Assembly (NCBI GenBank): GCA_029817715.1
Contig: JARUPY010000088.1
Coordinates: forward strand, 3,344,430-3,408,429
Direction of reading: 5' to 3'
From: Melastoma dodecandrum
Taxonomy: Eukaryota > Streptophyta > Magnoliopsida > Myrtales > Melastomataceae
DNA: 64,000 bases
Both the position numbers and the translations under genes were made by a program. Shown in pieces: positions 25,499-37,990 of this stretch. The notes beneath the pieces were generated by a model. That model saw only the letters and a program-made list of their open reading frames with translations, ran no database searches and was not told the DNA's origin. Every line of letters begins with the position of its first letter. The first letter of the stretch is position 1.

Positions 25499-27660
25499 TT
25501 CATGCTAGGTCCGATCAGGCATATATAATTGGCGATTCCATATGTATTCATATGCCAAACGCGATTTGTTACGCGCGCCTTAAAATAATCTTTGAAAATA
25601 TTAAGTTGATGTTCCCAAAATTGCATCCGTAGTGTACATGCAAAATAAAATGGAAGTGACAAAGTGATGTTTATGCAAACACAAAGTCAAACATAAGCTT
25701 AAATACAAAATCAACATATGCAAGTCTACAGAACAAAACATAACTTCACGTAAGATTGTCTGACTTAGGAAAAATTAAAATCCACATATTCGTATCTTAT
25801 TGAGGAATTTACGTACTGAATTTCACCAAAATCCAACGGTGGGATCTCCTGATATCCATTCTTTGCAACTTTGTTCCCGTCATATCTCAGTCATTGATCA
25901 TCCGATGGAAACAAAAGAAGACTTCACAGAAAGGTTATGAAATTAGGAAGCTACATATCAAGTTTCGGCCAAATCCATCGGTGGTGTCCCAAATTATGCC
26001 AGAGCAAAGTAGGATATTCATGTAGGTTTCCTAGGTTCCTGCAAATAGAGACTTTAAAAAAAATGTGAAACACAACATACGTATAAGCTAAAAATACGCA
26101 CGATATGTTTGATGACCACACTCAAACGACGGGCATGTCGGTCAAATTCGATTGTGATCTAACAGTGCAATCATTCAGCATCTCGCAAAGAACGGGGCTG
26201 CGACCTGCAACATATCCAACTCTGCAGATGCTCTATTCATTGTGTCCGAATTAACCAAAAACTTCAACGGTCAAAATATATATATATACAACCTTCTTTA
26301 AGTCTAGTTTGTTTCTGGATTTGGAGACGATCCAATGGTTAGGTCTCTCGAGATCCCCTTCAAAGCGGGACTGCTGTAAGTAGACCGGCCGCAAATTGCA
26401 TGTACATCCTTGACTTCGAGGGTCCTATCTTAGTCATTGATCGCCATTAAAATATGATAAAAAATTTTCAAGATCATCATCCATTGAGGATCATTTGGTC
26501 TATGGGAGTCGAGGTCAACCAACGTGCATAACCTCTTCAAAAGTCCCCTCTTTGGGGCTGTAATGGCGAGGGATGGCAAAATGGGAGACTAGAGGGTTCT
26601 CCACCATTCCCGGGCCACTCACAGACCTGAAATCAGTTCCCAAGCTACCGTATAAGCTATGGGACCTAGGGAATAGGTGGACGCATGTTTTGAAAGTATT
26701 TTGGACAGGAAACAAGGACTATGCATGAACAACAAACAAATCCCAATCGCGAACAAGTTTTATCGCCTCTATGCATACACATGCCTATGAGAATGGACGG
26801 TTCTCAGCCTATAAAGCTTTAAATAACTTCAAACAACTTTAAAGAGATGTGTCTTTAAGTAAGGAAGAGTACCCACCTAGCTTTACGACAATCTGATGCC
26901 GAACAAGAAAGTTACGCCTCGTCGACTACCTCCCTTATAGTCTGGCCAAGACTAATCCACTTCATATGTGTTTGGTTTCTCGTTCCATGTCACATGTGAC
27001 AAGTTTAACAAGAACAAACATTGGTGTCTGCCGTAATCTAAGTAAGAGAAGGGTTGAGTGACTAAGGGAAAGAGACAGGAGACTCATTGAGGGGTGGCCT
27101 CGCCTTGGGGTGGCCCGAGGAAGAATGTGGAGACCTTGGCACCACGGTAAGAAGAGGATGTTGGGATTGTCCTCATTGGGCTTGTAGTGTCCAGCTGCTA
27201 GAGATGGGAAGGTGTCTGGTTGGTCGTTTAGAGTTGGAGGACATCTACTAGTCGTCATTCCTTGTTGTTGGGAAGAGTCAAAGGGAGATGTTGCTGGTAT
27301 AGCCGGCTTGAGGTTGACTGTCTTATGCTGGAATTGTAGCTGATCGTCAATTGTTGTTATATGGAGTTGATGGCATTGTGGCTGTCGTTGGGAGTTGGTA
27401 TTCGCCTTGGGAGTACTCGTAATAAGAAAAAGCTGAGGAAAAGCCCCTGTTCCAGGTCGCAACTGGCGGTTGGAGGAGATTGTCGTCTGTTGTGCTTGTT
27501 TCCAGGATACTCATGTTGATGCAAGAAAGGGGATGGCGAGGATGCCTTCTGATGGGGCCAAGGCAAATGTTTGCTCCGGAAGTGACCGCAGACAAGCCGG
27601 ATCCAAATACGTCAGAAATCTCTGGCAGTACGAGCAACTGGTACTCAGAAGTTCGTTGAA
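25499..27660. other. 3' flank of subtilase A and unassigned DNA
   Basis: The first ~570 bp belong to the duplicated block. From 26076 on I recognise no gene. The 166-codon minus-strand frame at 26962-27462 is low-complexity in character and lacks family motifs. The stretch may be 5' untranslated sequence of the Athila-like element whose gag begins near 27755. Confidence 0.4.
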
Positions 27661-27948
27661 TGTATGGCTGTCGTATGAATGAAAAGGAAGAGAGAGAGGG
27701 GATTCAAAAATCGAACGGAGATTTTGGATTCGGACAAGGGATCAACGACGAGCTATGGAAGAAGAGAACCACAATCAGGTTGTTGATCCACCACCAAGGA
27801 GGACCATACGTGACTATTCTCAGCCAACACTATTGGAGAACACGCCATTCCTTTTGTCCGCAATTCAGGCGCATAATTTTGAGATCAAAAATCTTGAATA
27901 TGATTGAAAATAATAGTTTTGGAGGTTTGCTAAACAAGGACCCTCATT

Positions 27949-27953
27949 GGTAT
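27949..27953. repeat. left target-site duplication of the solo LTR (GGTAT)
   Basis: GGTAT here and again at 30095-30099, directly flanking the TG...CA-bounded LTR. The gag reading resumes across it. Confidence 0.8.
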
Positions 27954-30094
27954 TGTAGACACCTCAAATCGAATTTTCGATTTTTTTTTTAATCTTTAAC
28001 CTTTGGTTTTAAAAGAAATAATTTTGAATTTTTCGTAATTTTCGATTAAATTCATGTTGCATGGTTAATAATTAATTTCAATTTGAGAATTAGTTACATG
28101 AGACTAATTTCTTAACTTTTCTTAAAAAAATAAAATAATAGTTAAAATGACATTTTAAAGCTTTTTGTCATTTAGATCAAGCTCATTCATTTTAATTTGA
28201 AGTCCAATCACGTGTGCATGGATTTAGATTCTTAATTGTAAGGTGAAAACGATTGAAATCCAACAAAGCCCATTAAAATAATTAATCAAACAAAAATAAC
28301 AAACTCTTTTTATTTTTCTCCGAAAGTTCATTAAAGTTTAACATTTCATTAACATTTAATTCGAATTTTCATTTCATTTTATACAAATTAATTTGTAACA
28401 ACTCACTTTAACAAATTAATAACAACTTATTCTAACAACCTAACAAATTATTTTAACAAACTAACAACCTAACAACTTTTTACCTACCCAAACACACTCT
28501 AATCATGTCACATATAAAAAGAGAATTTTTTGGGGGGAGCAGGGTGACAGAAAAAGAAACAGAAAAGAAAAAAAATTTCATTCGACCCCCCCTCAAACAA
28601 AACAGAAAAAATTTCCCAGCTCCACTTCCTCTCCTCGGTGGTTTTCAGCTTACTTCGGGTGCCGATGTCGCCTTCAGCCGCGATCCACCAGCCAACGCCC
28701 TCCAGTTCCTCCTCCCGCTCGCCTTTCCCTCGTCGACCTGCCTTCTCCGGTCAAGGTAAGCGAAATCCCAGCGGAACCCCCTGGAACTAACGTTCTACGT
28801 CGCGGCCAAGATTGGTTGCCGGAGGACAGGAATCGGCCAAGACTTATCGTCCGCCAAGCAGCAGAGCAACCTCTGCGTCCAGGAGCTCCCTCCTCCTTCC
28901 CGTTGCTGGCGTTTCTTCATCATCCATTTCTCTCGTCAAGGTAATGTTCTTGGTTGTGGAGAAGACCCACGGCCTCCCTCGCCGTAGCTGCCAAGGTTAG
29001 CTAGAGTTGTTGGAGTATGTTTTAGTCTTCCAATAACTTTTTTCGGCCGACAACACGATCCGGAAGATGGACCAGAGCGGAGCTTCGAGGACGACTAAAA
29101 TTCCAGGACTTTGGTGGAATCCTCCTAAATTCCGAAGATACGAGAAACAAGATTCCTAAGAAACATGTTGGGACACGACCGAGCAACCTTGGATGGACAT
29201 GGAGCATGTTCACTCTCGGATGCAAAACAGGATAGCTCAACGGAGGTGAAAATCAACCCGCATCGATTCGATTAACGCTCGGGAGGCATTCACGGTCAAA
29301 TGGGCTCAAGACGCCCCACGTAAGTCTCATTCCGACTTATTTAGAAATTCTAATTTGTTTACGTATTTCATATTAGAATTTTCTAACCCACTTTCCTTTT
29401 TTCCATTTTTCTATTCTCCCACTTTCTTCTTTTTTCCCATTTTTTCCATAAACACTACTCGTGCAAGTTCGAAATTCCAACAAGTATGGAAAGGAAGCCG
29501 TGAAGACGCGTGTAACAGACCGTGTGGATTTTTTTCCGCGTGTGTAAAAACCGTGATGATTGAAGACGTTAAAGCGGCCACAACCGTCAAACTTAAGGTA
29601 CATGAGGGAAGGTGCGGGCCTTCCCGACTTTCTATTTTTCCACTTGTAACGGGCCATGGGTCAAAGTGTATAGGCCCACGATCATCGTCTTTTCCCCGCC
29701 TACTTTGATCTAAATAATTGTATGTGATTGCGCATGTGATCATCACATATGAGTTCGGGTCCAATGCCCGAATCGAGCCTAAGCTCGTACCCCAATGACA
29801 TGAGTCTGGGCCCAAAAGCCTAGATCGGGTCCAACACCCGTTAATCAGAAACCTTTTTTTTAAAAGTATCGTCACCCCTTTTTCGCATGTTTGAATGAAA
29901 GAGTGAGTAATTAGGAATCCCCGAACCCTCTTTGGTTTTTCCGACTTTATACCATTTTTAATAAAGTCGGTGGCGACTCCGTTATTTTTTTCTAGCTTAC
30001 CTAGGATAAGCGACAAGCAAAAATTTTTACGGAGCCACGAAGGATTACGGTCCTCCCTTTTGTTCCCATCCGGAACGAGCGGGAGGGATGCACA
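27954..30094 (+). mobile_element. solo LTR, 2141 bp, inserted in gag
   Basis: Begins TGTAGACACC and ends GGGATGCACA (TG...CA), flanked by 5-bp direct repeats GGTAT. It interrupts the conserved gag core of the host element exactly, so the boundaries are well supported. Inside are a TATA-like ACATATAAAAAG (about 28508-28520), a GC-rich R/U5-like region (28600-29050) and 'gtaacgggccatgggtcaaa' (about 29646). The last two have diverged counterparts near 32200-33400 and 45630, so the same LTR family occurs again to the right. No internal domain is present. Confidence 0.8.
28509..28520 (+). promoter_or_regulatory. putative LTR promoter TATA box
   Basis: CATATAAAAAGA within the solo LTR, about 550 bp from its 5' end and followed by GC-rich leader-like DNA, as expected for a U3/R boundary. 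Confidence 0.4.
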
Positions 30095-30099
30095 GGTAT
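30095..30099. repeat. right target-site duplication of the solo LTR (GGTAT)
   Basis: Partner of 27949-27953. Confidence 0.8.
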
Positions 30100-31461
30100 T
30101 TAACTCGATTTAAAGATCTTTGGGACACTTTCAGGTTTAATGGAGCAACCACTGATGCAATTCGACTAAGGCTCTTCCCGTTCGCATTAAGAGACAAGGC
30201 ACGGGCTTGGCTCTATTCACTCCCGCTGGAGTCAATTCACTCGTGGAAAGATTTAACACGAGCATTTTTTAGGAAAATACTTTTCACCGAGTAGGACTAT
30301 GAAGATTCGGGAACGAGATCACATCTTTTCGCTAACACCCGGCGGAGTCCATGTACGAGGCGTGGGAAAGATTTTAAGGAGTTGCTCAGATTATGCCACA
30401 CTACGAGATCCCAAGATGGATGCTCGTTCAAAGTTTATATGACGAATTGACAGATTCTCTCCAATCTATGGTGTATTCAGCGGTAGGAAGAACCATTATA
30501 AATAAGACACCCAACGAGTCGTGGGACCTTTTCAAGCAAATATCGAACAATGGCCAAGGGAGAACTTCTACCCGTGGATTCAATGGAATGCATCAAAATG
30601 ATGCATTAGCATCACTAACTGCCCAAATGGAAGCTCTAACGAGAGAGGTTAATGCTCTTCTATCATCACCACATACATCTAATAATGTTTACTCTGAAGC
30701 ACAGGCGGTGGAGCTACAGGAGGAAATGCGCGAAGTCAATTATGCGGGTGCATATAAACAAAATAATGTGTATGCCAATATATACAATTCCGGATGGTGG
30801 TACCATTCAAATTTTTACTGGAGGAACAACCAAGGCCAGCAAGAATAAATGCAAATAAGGATGAATCAACCTCTTGGTTTCGCTGACACATCACGACATC
30901 CCGCAGGTGAGATTAAACCTAACGTGGAGGATTTGTTGAAACAGTTGATCACAAGCCATGAAGAAGCGCAAAGGCAACAGGAAGAAGTAAGGAAACAACA
31001 AGAAATAATCCTCCAAGATCATGCTACTTCTATCAAGCAATTGGAAATTCAGATGGGCCAGCTTGCAAGCTCTATGACGATGCGACACAATGGATCTTAC
31101 CGAGCAACACAGAATCAAATCCAAAGCGTGAATATTGTAATGCAATAACCCTTCGGAACGGGCATGATTTGGAAGAGGCCTTTGAGAGGCTCGTGAGAAG
31201 CGTCGTAGCCATAAGGTAAGTAGTTCGGAACCTGTCGAGACTGACAATGTTGTCGCCACGCAGGTACAAATCATGCCACCGCCGTTTGTGCCTAAGATCC
31301 CATTACCACAAAGATTAAAGAAGGCCAGTGTTGAAATGTCGTTCAAGAAATTTTTGAACATGTTCAAGAAGCTATTGATCTAAGTCCCTTTCGCGGAGGC
31401 ATTAGAGCAAATGCCAAAATACACGAAATTTATGAAGGATATCCTAGAAGCGTCGGCTAGG

Positions 31462-33835
31462 TGATCACGAGACCATTGCATCCCCCAAATTGGCCAAAAC
31501 GCTCATCATTGATCGAGTTTTAATCACATGTGATTAAACTAAGATTAACGTTAATAGATGATACTTTTGAAACATGCTTATCATTTCATAAGAATTGTTG
31601 AACGTGGTATTTGATTTTGTCCCAAGCATGAATAGGTGACAGATTTTGAATTTAAGATTAATTGCGTGAAAACGATTTCTAATCAAAATAATATGCTGGC
31701 TTCGTCTCGATTGGACAAATTTGGAAAGCAAGAACAAGTTCGGAGAAGAAGCGCAGAGGCAACGATCGACTTAGATAGGAGAAAACAATAATAAATAATA
31801 ACAAGGAATCAGCCTACCGCGAGACATCTAGCGAATAAGAAATTATTAAATTTCTCCTGATTTGCTGACGACGAATAGGGGGTCCCGCCGCGTCAAGTAA
31901 TTCCCAGCAAACAAGGCAACAGACATTAACTCCTCGGCAAACACTTGCAGCGAATTCACCGGGACCCACCAACAATTCCTGAACATGGGTTAAACAGATA
32001 CACAGGACCCTTGACGTTTTATCTCGGGAATCCCAGAGCTACGCCTGAGTCCCTAAGCTCCCTCCCCTAGTTCGCAGCAGCCTTCCCCCCAGACAATCAT
32101 GGCCTCGATTCCTTGATCCGAGTGCCACGGATGGTTCGGATAATGGCCGGGTAGGGAGAGGAGATCCTCTATAAAAAAGAAAGTGAAGGCAGAAAGGAGG
32201 GGGCGGCCGCCTTACCGTCTCTCCCCTCTGAGAGCTCTTCCCCCCTTAGGAAAGAAACAACAACACCTGACTCACCGGCGAACCCGAGCGACCACCCCCC
32301 TCTTCCTCTGACCGATTTCTGCCCAAGGTAAGCGGAAGTTGGTGTCATGAAAACCCCCTCGGCGATCAACTCAAGAGGAGCATCCAACGACAAACAGGCT
32401 AACATACCTCCGGCCACGGCGGAATACAATCTCCCTGGACGCAGCAACGACGACCCTCAGCTGGGATCCGTAGCACTTGACATCTCCTCCCTCTCTTTAG
32501 ACGACCCGACCGGCTCCGTGTCTTCGCTCGCGATGGGGAGCCATGTCCGAGCTTCTCGCAGGCGCGCATTAGCGTCGCGAGAAGCCCCTCCCCACCCCCC
32601 ATTTTCCTTTGACTCTTTTCCTTTCAGCGCACAGGTGTGATGGCTCTTCAGCATCGCAGCCGCGGCAACCAGCAACGGCAGCCGGACTGCTCGACGAACC
32701 TCTGCTGTGATCGCCATCCCTAGGCCGATCCTGACCGAGGTCAACCCCCTTCCCCGTCGTGCGGCCAGACCAACCTGCCCTTGGTTCGCCCGCTCTAGAG
32801 CCGCCAAGGGGTGAGGAAACCGTCAACCGGCAGCCACAGCCGCCGAAGTCCTCGGCATACCCAGTTCCAGCCCCGACGCGGTTCGCACTCTCCTTTAGCG
32901 CCTCTCCTTTCCCCAAAGTCGGTTGTCCCCGGAACTAGGTCTAAGATTCAGCCGCGACGCACGATGACCTCTCGAAAGCTTCTCCTTGCCGGCCACCTAC
33001 CCGACTCCAGATCTGGACCCCCCAGCGTCAACAACGTGGGTTCGGCCAAGGCGAACCTATCGGCCGACCCACTAGCGAGGGATGAAACCGTCTTCGAATT
33101 TGTCGACCCATCCAAGACGGCCCCGAGGCGGCGCTGCATGTGTGTCGTCCAGCTCTAAGCGGATTCCCCGAGTCCGATCCCAAGGCGGTCCTCCGCTGTT
33201 GACAATCAACGCCTGTCGATCCGGCCGCAACGAACGGCGATCTCCGGAGGTGTGTGCGACCAACTCACAGCCCCTCTCTTTTCATGTCTCCTCTTGGCGC
33301 CCTCTTGCCCTTGGCCCCTCCTAATCGACATCGAGCCGTCTTCGGGGAGCCCGTCGCCGCTACCCTGAACCCCCAAAGTCGGAGTGGTTGTTCCCACCGT
33401 TCCTAACCCACGAAGACATCTGACCCTCCGGAACCCAGAGCTTCAAGAGGCTCTCGTCTGCCCTCCCCCTTTTTGATCTTTTCCCTTTTTTTAATATAAT
33501 AATCGGGTTATTTTTTTATTTTAACGAAACACTGACAGTGCATTGGTTTCATTTGTTTTTTTTTTTAGATAAAAGTAATAATAAAAAGGGAGAAAGGGCG
33601 ATTTTCCTCAAATGGTGCACATTTTGAATAGATTGAATTCGGATTATTTATTAGCCCAAATCACATCTCTTACATGATTGTTTGTGCCGAGAACGCCGTC
33701 GACCTTCGGACCAGTGCATATCTGAGAAATATCGGCCTAACGCCGATAGCTCAAGTCAAGAACCGATTCAAGCCCCCCTTTAAAACGGATTCAACCATCG
33801 AGGAGGTATTTTATGATACATCAAAAGAATGACAC
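31462..33835 (+). mobile_element. LTR-like region interrupted by the Ogre-type element (left part)
   Basis: No gene is supported. A TATA-like CTCTATAAAAAAG (about 32167-32179) is followed by GC-rich sequence with 'cccaaggtaagcgg' (about 32322). This parallels the promoter and 'tcaaggtaagcgaa' of the solo LTR at 28509-28762. The open frames at 32169-33400 are GC-driven and overlap on both strands. The Ogre-type element inserted at 33835/45195 and the sequence on its far side again resembles the 3' half of this LTR family. I could not define the left boundary. Confidence 0.45.
33831..33835. repeat. left target-site duplication of the Ogre-type element (GACAC)
   Basis: GACAC directly before the TGTC end of the element, repeated at 45195-45199 directly after its GACA end. 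Confidence 0.85.
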
Positions 33836-35653
33836 TGTCGCGGGTGGATCCCGTTTCCGGTTCCATTTAAAATGAATATTCTCGATTCGAATTTTGAAAA
33901 CGTGTTGGAGTCGCCACTAACTTATTTTAAGTTCAAGTTAGAAAAACTATATAGATTCGTTAAGGTTCGGGAATTAGGGATTACTAAATCGCATGCATCA
34001 CAAGAAAAGGGAGGCTTCTATCGTGTGTTTCCGATGTCCGATTTTATTTGAGCTCTGTTTTAGAAGAACACATTGTTTGACAAATAAAAAAAATGATCTC
34101 GAGCTCATTAATGCTTAAAATGTCCACGTGAATCATTTTTAGAAAATATTTCTTCTTAAAAATTGAATTTTCGGGCAAAAATGCAAGCAACATAGATTTA
34201 TTAATGTCTTTTAACAATTTCTAAGCCAAAAGTAAATTCCAGGGAGAACCGGGTATTGTACCATTTCTCGCTCTCTATAGAACGCCCCCGTTAGTGTTTA
34301 TACCTCACGGTGCCATTTTAGAATAGGTTTACGACGAACCTGACAAGCCGTTGATGCCGTAACGTTGTGAGTGCGAAGCCGTCTTCAGAGGGTCTTGATC
34401 TTCGAGAATCCAAATAATCCCTCGAATACTTCGTAACCTCCGTTGTCTTGAATGCGTTGAATGAGGTGCGTGCCTTGGTTGTCCACAAGGCACGTCCTCG
34501 AGATACCTGTATAAAAATCAAAACAACGAAGTAAACTGTTCGAAGGAAGCTTGAAAGTTTATTATGATTTTTTCGTAAAATCTCAAATAAACAAAATTAG
34601 ACTAATGGTTTTCTAATGCAAAACATATTACGAGCAAATAGTAAAGATGGTTAAAATTTTGAAAGCATAAAGTATAATCAATCAAAATTAAAGTTCAACG
34701 CATGGGATGAAGCTAAAATGGAATAAAGTTCATTTTTAGAAGATAACGATCATAAAATAATAAGACTAACGTCAGATTGTTTTTTTAATAAAAAAAATGA
34801 CTTGAAATGTCTTTCGATTGTAAAAGAGCCACAACACAAAAATTTTAAAAAAAACTACCTTTTAATCAAAAGAAGGTCGAAGAACCGTGGGTTTGATTGG
34901 CGCAAGGGAAGAGTGGAGACCGCTGATCATGGGCGGTTTGGAGTGTGGCATCCTTGGCGGTCGAGAGCGTCGAGGCAGAGATCGGGGCCAAGTCGATGGC
35001 GGCCGCTAGGAATGCCGAGCGCGGGTTGCCCAAATCCGAGGAGAACAGAGGCATGGCGGCCTTCCTTGAGCTGCTTGCCGGCGAACGTGGGATGACGTCA
35101 TTGGGGAGCCACAACAACAGATTGTTAAATCTGTCCTTCGAGCTTGGAGATCGTTGCCGTAACTGAGAAGCTTGCTGCGACAACCAGATTGAGGTCGGGA
35201 CTGCATGGGAGGCTATCAATGCGAAATCTCTTGATAATTGTAGAACTTTTATTTAAGGCCGGGGTGCTTTCAACCCCCACACTTGTTTGTCGATGCCGTG
35301 AGATGCTCCAAGAATCGCGCCTCCTCAGACAGTGGTTGGACAAAGGTCATCGTTGAGCAACCATTTGGCCAGGACTTGGAATCGTGCTTTAACGACTAAG
35401 CCTTTGTTTTTCTTTTCCTCCCTCCCTCCTTCCTTGCTTGCTTGTTTCTCCGTCCCTCTTAAGTGTATTATAGCGAGAAAAATTATTTTTAAAAGCCGAT
35501 TTTTTCTGATTTTGTGGGATTTTAGATTATTTTTAGTGATTTTAGAAGATTTTTGATGATTTTTATTGATTTTTTGATGATTTTCAAATTTTTAGTATTT
35601 TTTGTGATTTTCAATTTTTTTGTGATTTTTTGTAGAAAAATTGGGTTATGACA
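33836..35653 (-). repeat. 3' LTR of the Ogre-type element
   Basis: Left copy of the direct ~1.82-kb repeat, the 3' LTR because the element reads leftwards. It is a few percent different from the right copy (for example GCGGGTGG against GAGGGTGC at the end). A minus-strand TATA-like CTATAATACAC lies near 35461-35475, followed by a purine-rich leader and a GC-rich segment at 34880-35240. Confidence 0.88.
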
Positions 35654-35666
35654 GTTGCCCCTCTTT
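35654..35666 (-). promoter_or_regulatory. polypurine tract
   Basis: On the minus strand AAAGAGGGGCAAC directly abuts the TGTC of the 3' LTR, where plus-strand DNA synthesis is primed. This fixes the element's orientation. Confidence 0.75.
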
Positions 35667-35829
35667 ATGAGAATATTTGTAAAATTTTCGAACAAAGAAT
35701 TATTAAAAACCCAATTTTTTTTTGGAAGGATAGCTAGGACATCACGTTTGTTAGTAAACACTTGACTAGAAATGGTGTCGCACTTGTTAGAAAATGCATA
35801 ACCAACAGCTGGTGAAAAGAGGAGTAGCG

Positions 35830-37310
35830 TTTGTACGGACGCTCAAACAGGAAAATTGAAAATAGTGTCGCGTTTGTACGAACGCTTAACCGAATTGAAT
35901 GTGGTGTCGCGTTGGTACGAACGCTTAACCGAATTGAAGGTGGTTTCGCGTTTGAACGAACGCTTAACCGAAGAAAATGTGGTGTCGCGTTTGTACGAAC
36001 GCTTAACCGAAGAGAAGGTGGTGTCGCGTTGGTACGAACGCTTAACCGAAAAAAATGTGACTTTGCGTTTGTTAGTAAACGCTCGGTCGAATGGCGTCGC
36101 GTTTGTTAGTAAACGCGTAGCCGAATTGGAAGTGGTATAACGTTTGTTAGCACACGTTTAACCAACTGGAAGGTATCCCGCTTGTTAGTAAGCGCTTTAC
36201 CGAATAAAATGTGACGTAGCGTTTGTTAGTAAACATTTAGTCGAATGGCGTTGCGTTTGTTAGTAAACGCTTAGCCGAACTGGAAGTGGTATAACGTTTG
36301 TTAGTAAACGTTTAACCGACTGGAAGGTATCGCGCTTGTTAGTAAGCGCTTAACCGAAAAGAATGTGACGTAGCGTTTGTTAGTAAACGCTTAGTCGAAT
36401 GGCGTCGCGTTTGTTAGTAAACGCTTAGCCGACTGGAAGTGGTATAACGTTTGTTAGTAAACGTTTAACCGACTAGAAGGTATCGCGCTTGTTAGTAAGC
36501 GCTTAACCGAATAGAATGTGACGTAGCGTTTGTTAGTAAACGCTTAGTCGAATGGCGTCGCGTTTGTTAGTAAACGCTTAGCCAACTGGAAGTGGTATAA
36601 CGTTTGTTAGTAAACGTTTTAACCGACTGGAAGGTATCGCGCCTGTTAGGTAAGCGCTTAACCAAAAAAAATGCGACGTAGCGTTTGTTAGTAAACGCTT
36701 AGTCGAATGGCGTCTCGTTTGTTAGTAAACGCTTAGCTGAACTGGAAGTGGTATAACGTTTGTTAGTAAACGTTTAACCGACTGGAAGGTATCGCGCTTG
36801 TTAGTAAGCGCTTAACCGAATAGAATGTGACATAGCGTTTGTTAGTAAACGCTTAGTCGAATGGCGTTGCGTTTGTTAGTAAACGCTTAGCCGACTGGAA
36901 GTGGTATAACGTTTGTTAGTAAACGTTTAACCGACTGGAAGGTATCGCGCTTGTTAGTAAGCGCTTAACCGAATGGTGTCGCATTTGTTAGTAAATGCTT
37001 AACCAAATTGAAATGACATTGCGTTTGTTAGTAAACGCTTAGTCGAATGGCGTCGCGTTTGTTAGTAAACGCTTAGCCGAACTGGAAGTGGTACAACGTT
37101 TGTTAGTAAACGTTTAACCGACTGGAAGGTATCGCATTTGTTAGTAAGCGCTTTACCGAATGGTCTCGTATTTGTTAGTAAATGCTTAATCAAAAAGGAA
37201 AACTAGAAGTGGTGTCACGTCTGTTAGTAGACGCTTAACCAAAAAGGAAAACTAGAAGTGGTGTCACGTCTATTAGTAGACGCTTAACCGAAAGAATTGA
37301 GAAATGGATA
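35830..37310. repeat. hairpin-forming tandem repeat array with ~154-bp higher-order unit
   Basis: About 35-40 short units of ~35-42 bp. Nearly every unit holds an inverted repeat around GTTAGT, such as GCGTTTGTTAGTAAACGC. Four unit types alternate to give a ~154-bp higher-order period ('gacgtagcg' starts near 36211, 36365, 36518, 36673, 36827). Arms change together: GCGCTT/AAGCGC, ACGTTT/AAACGT, CGTCT/AGACG, GCATTT/AAATGC. The left-most units use a shorter TGTACG or GGTACG loop. The array lies between the pol end and the polypurine tract, where Ogre elements often carry tandem repeats. Confidence 0.92.
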
Positions 37311-37990
37311 ACTTGACTTTGAGTGATATCACACCACAAGAGCACTTAACTGTGGTGAAGAGTATCATACCTTAGCATAAAGGCTTGAGTTTGAAATCAT
37401 GAAGTACGATTGTGATTGTTTGCATCTCCCATGTGTACTTGTCGAATTTCTGACTGTGGATGATAGAAGGCAAGATGCTCTATATGCATGCAAAAAAACT
37501 TAATTTTCACTTTTTTTTTTGAAAAACAGATACACTTGTGCAATAGAGAATAAAGAAGGGTCTTTCTTACATCTCTCAAGGCTCACTCAAACATGTTTCT
37601 ATGCTATCAGAGTGGGAAGTTCGATTCCTTTGAAATGAATGCTCAAGGGCTAGTCGAAAGAGACTTTGATTTTGGTTGTAATGTAGGCTTGGTGTAGGAC
37701 CATATTTATAGCATGCTTGATCTTTAAGAAAGAAAGCAAGTCAAAGAATCTCATCGAATAAGACTCAAAATGCAAGGACGTCACCTTTAAGCGTGGTTTT
37801 CCCAATGTGGACTTGCTCATCGACACAATACTTAAGGGTATGGTGGCATATGAAAGAGTGAGTTCGTGGAGAAATGTCGTAAAAGAATAATTTTCTCTAC
37901 ATTTTCTCACGGGAAACGAGGCTTTTGAATTTAAAGCGGTTTACCCAGATTGGCAAATCGGGATCAGGGTTCTAAAACTTTTGTCCCTTT
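37311..37990. other. internal non-coding DNA of the Ogre-type element
   Basis: AT-rich sequence between the hairpin array and the next tandem repeat. No coding frame with family motifs is seen. Presumably part of the element's long 3' untranslated region. Confidence 0.4.

Larger units (their letters stand above)
27755..31461 (+). pseudogene. Athila-like Ty3 gag, split by a solo LTR
   Basis: The gag begins around 27755 (a Glu/Asn-rich start, then RTIRDYSQPTLLENTPFLL) and reaches 'NNSFGGLLNKDPHW' at 27953. It resumes at 30095 with 'YLTRFKDLWDTFRFNG' and 'LRLFPFALRDKARAWLYSLP', the conserved gag core. It continues with 'YDELTDSLQSMVYSA', a Gln/Glu-rich coiled segment ('EEAQRQQEEVRKQQEI'), 'AITLRNGHDLEE' and the protease-proximal block 'PLPQRLKKA', 'FLNMFKKLLI', 'EALEQMPKYTKFMKDILEAS'. 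Frameshifts and stops (about 27895, 30292, 31381) mark it as dead. It ends abruptly at 31461, with no protease or RT after it. Confidence 0.8.

Noticed and set aside
26962..27462. 166-codon minus-strand frame
   Set aside because: Gln/Ser/Pro-rich and without recognisable motifs. It overlaps the presumed leader of an Athila-like element on the other strand.
29956..29975. Primer binding site (ggtggcgactccg) in the solo LTR
   Set aside because: It resembles the tRNA-Arg-type site but lies inside the TG...CA-bounded LTR, about 120 bp from its end, so it is not in primer-site position in this element.
29411..30016. 201-codon minus-strand frame
   Set aside because: Falls entirely within the solo LTR, in antisense, with no domain signature.
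32169..33400. Cluster of overlapping frames on both strands
   Set aside because: GC-driven frames inside an LTR leader-like region. No domain signature on either strand.
35831..36140. Protein with repeated VAFVRTLNRxxCG units
   Set aside because: The open frame is a by-product of a repeat length divisible by three in the first units. It has no other coding support and loses frame with the later units.
35830..37310. Possible CRISPR array because of regular short palindromic repeats
   Set aside because: Units are contiguous without unique spacers, and the DNA is clearly plant nuclear inside an LTR retroelement.
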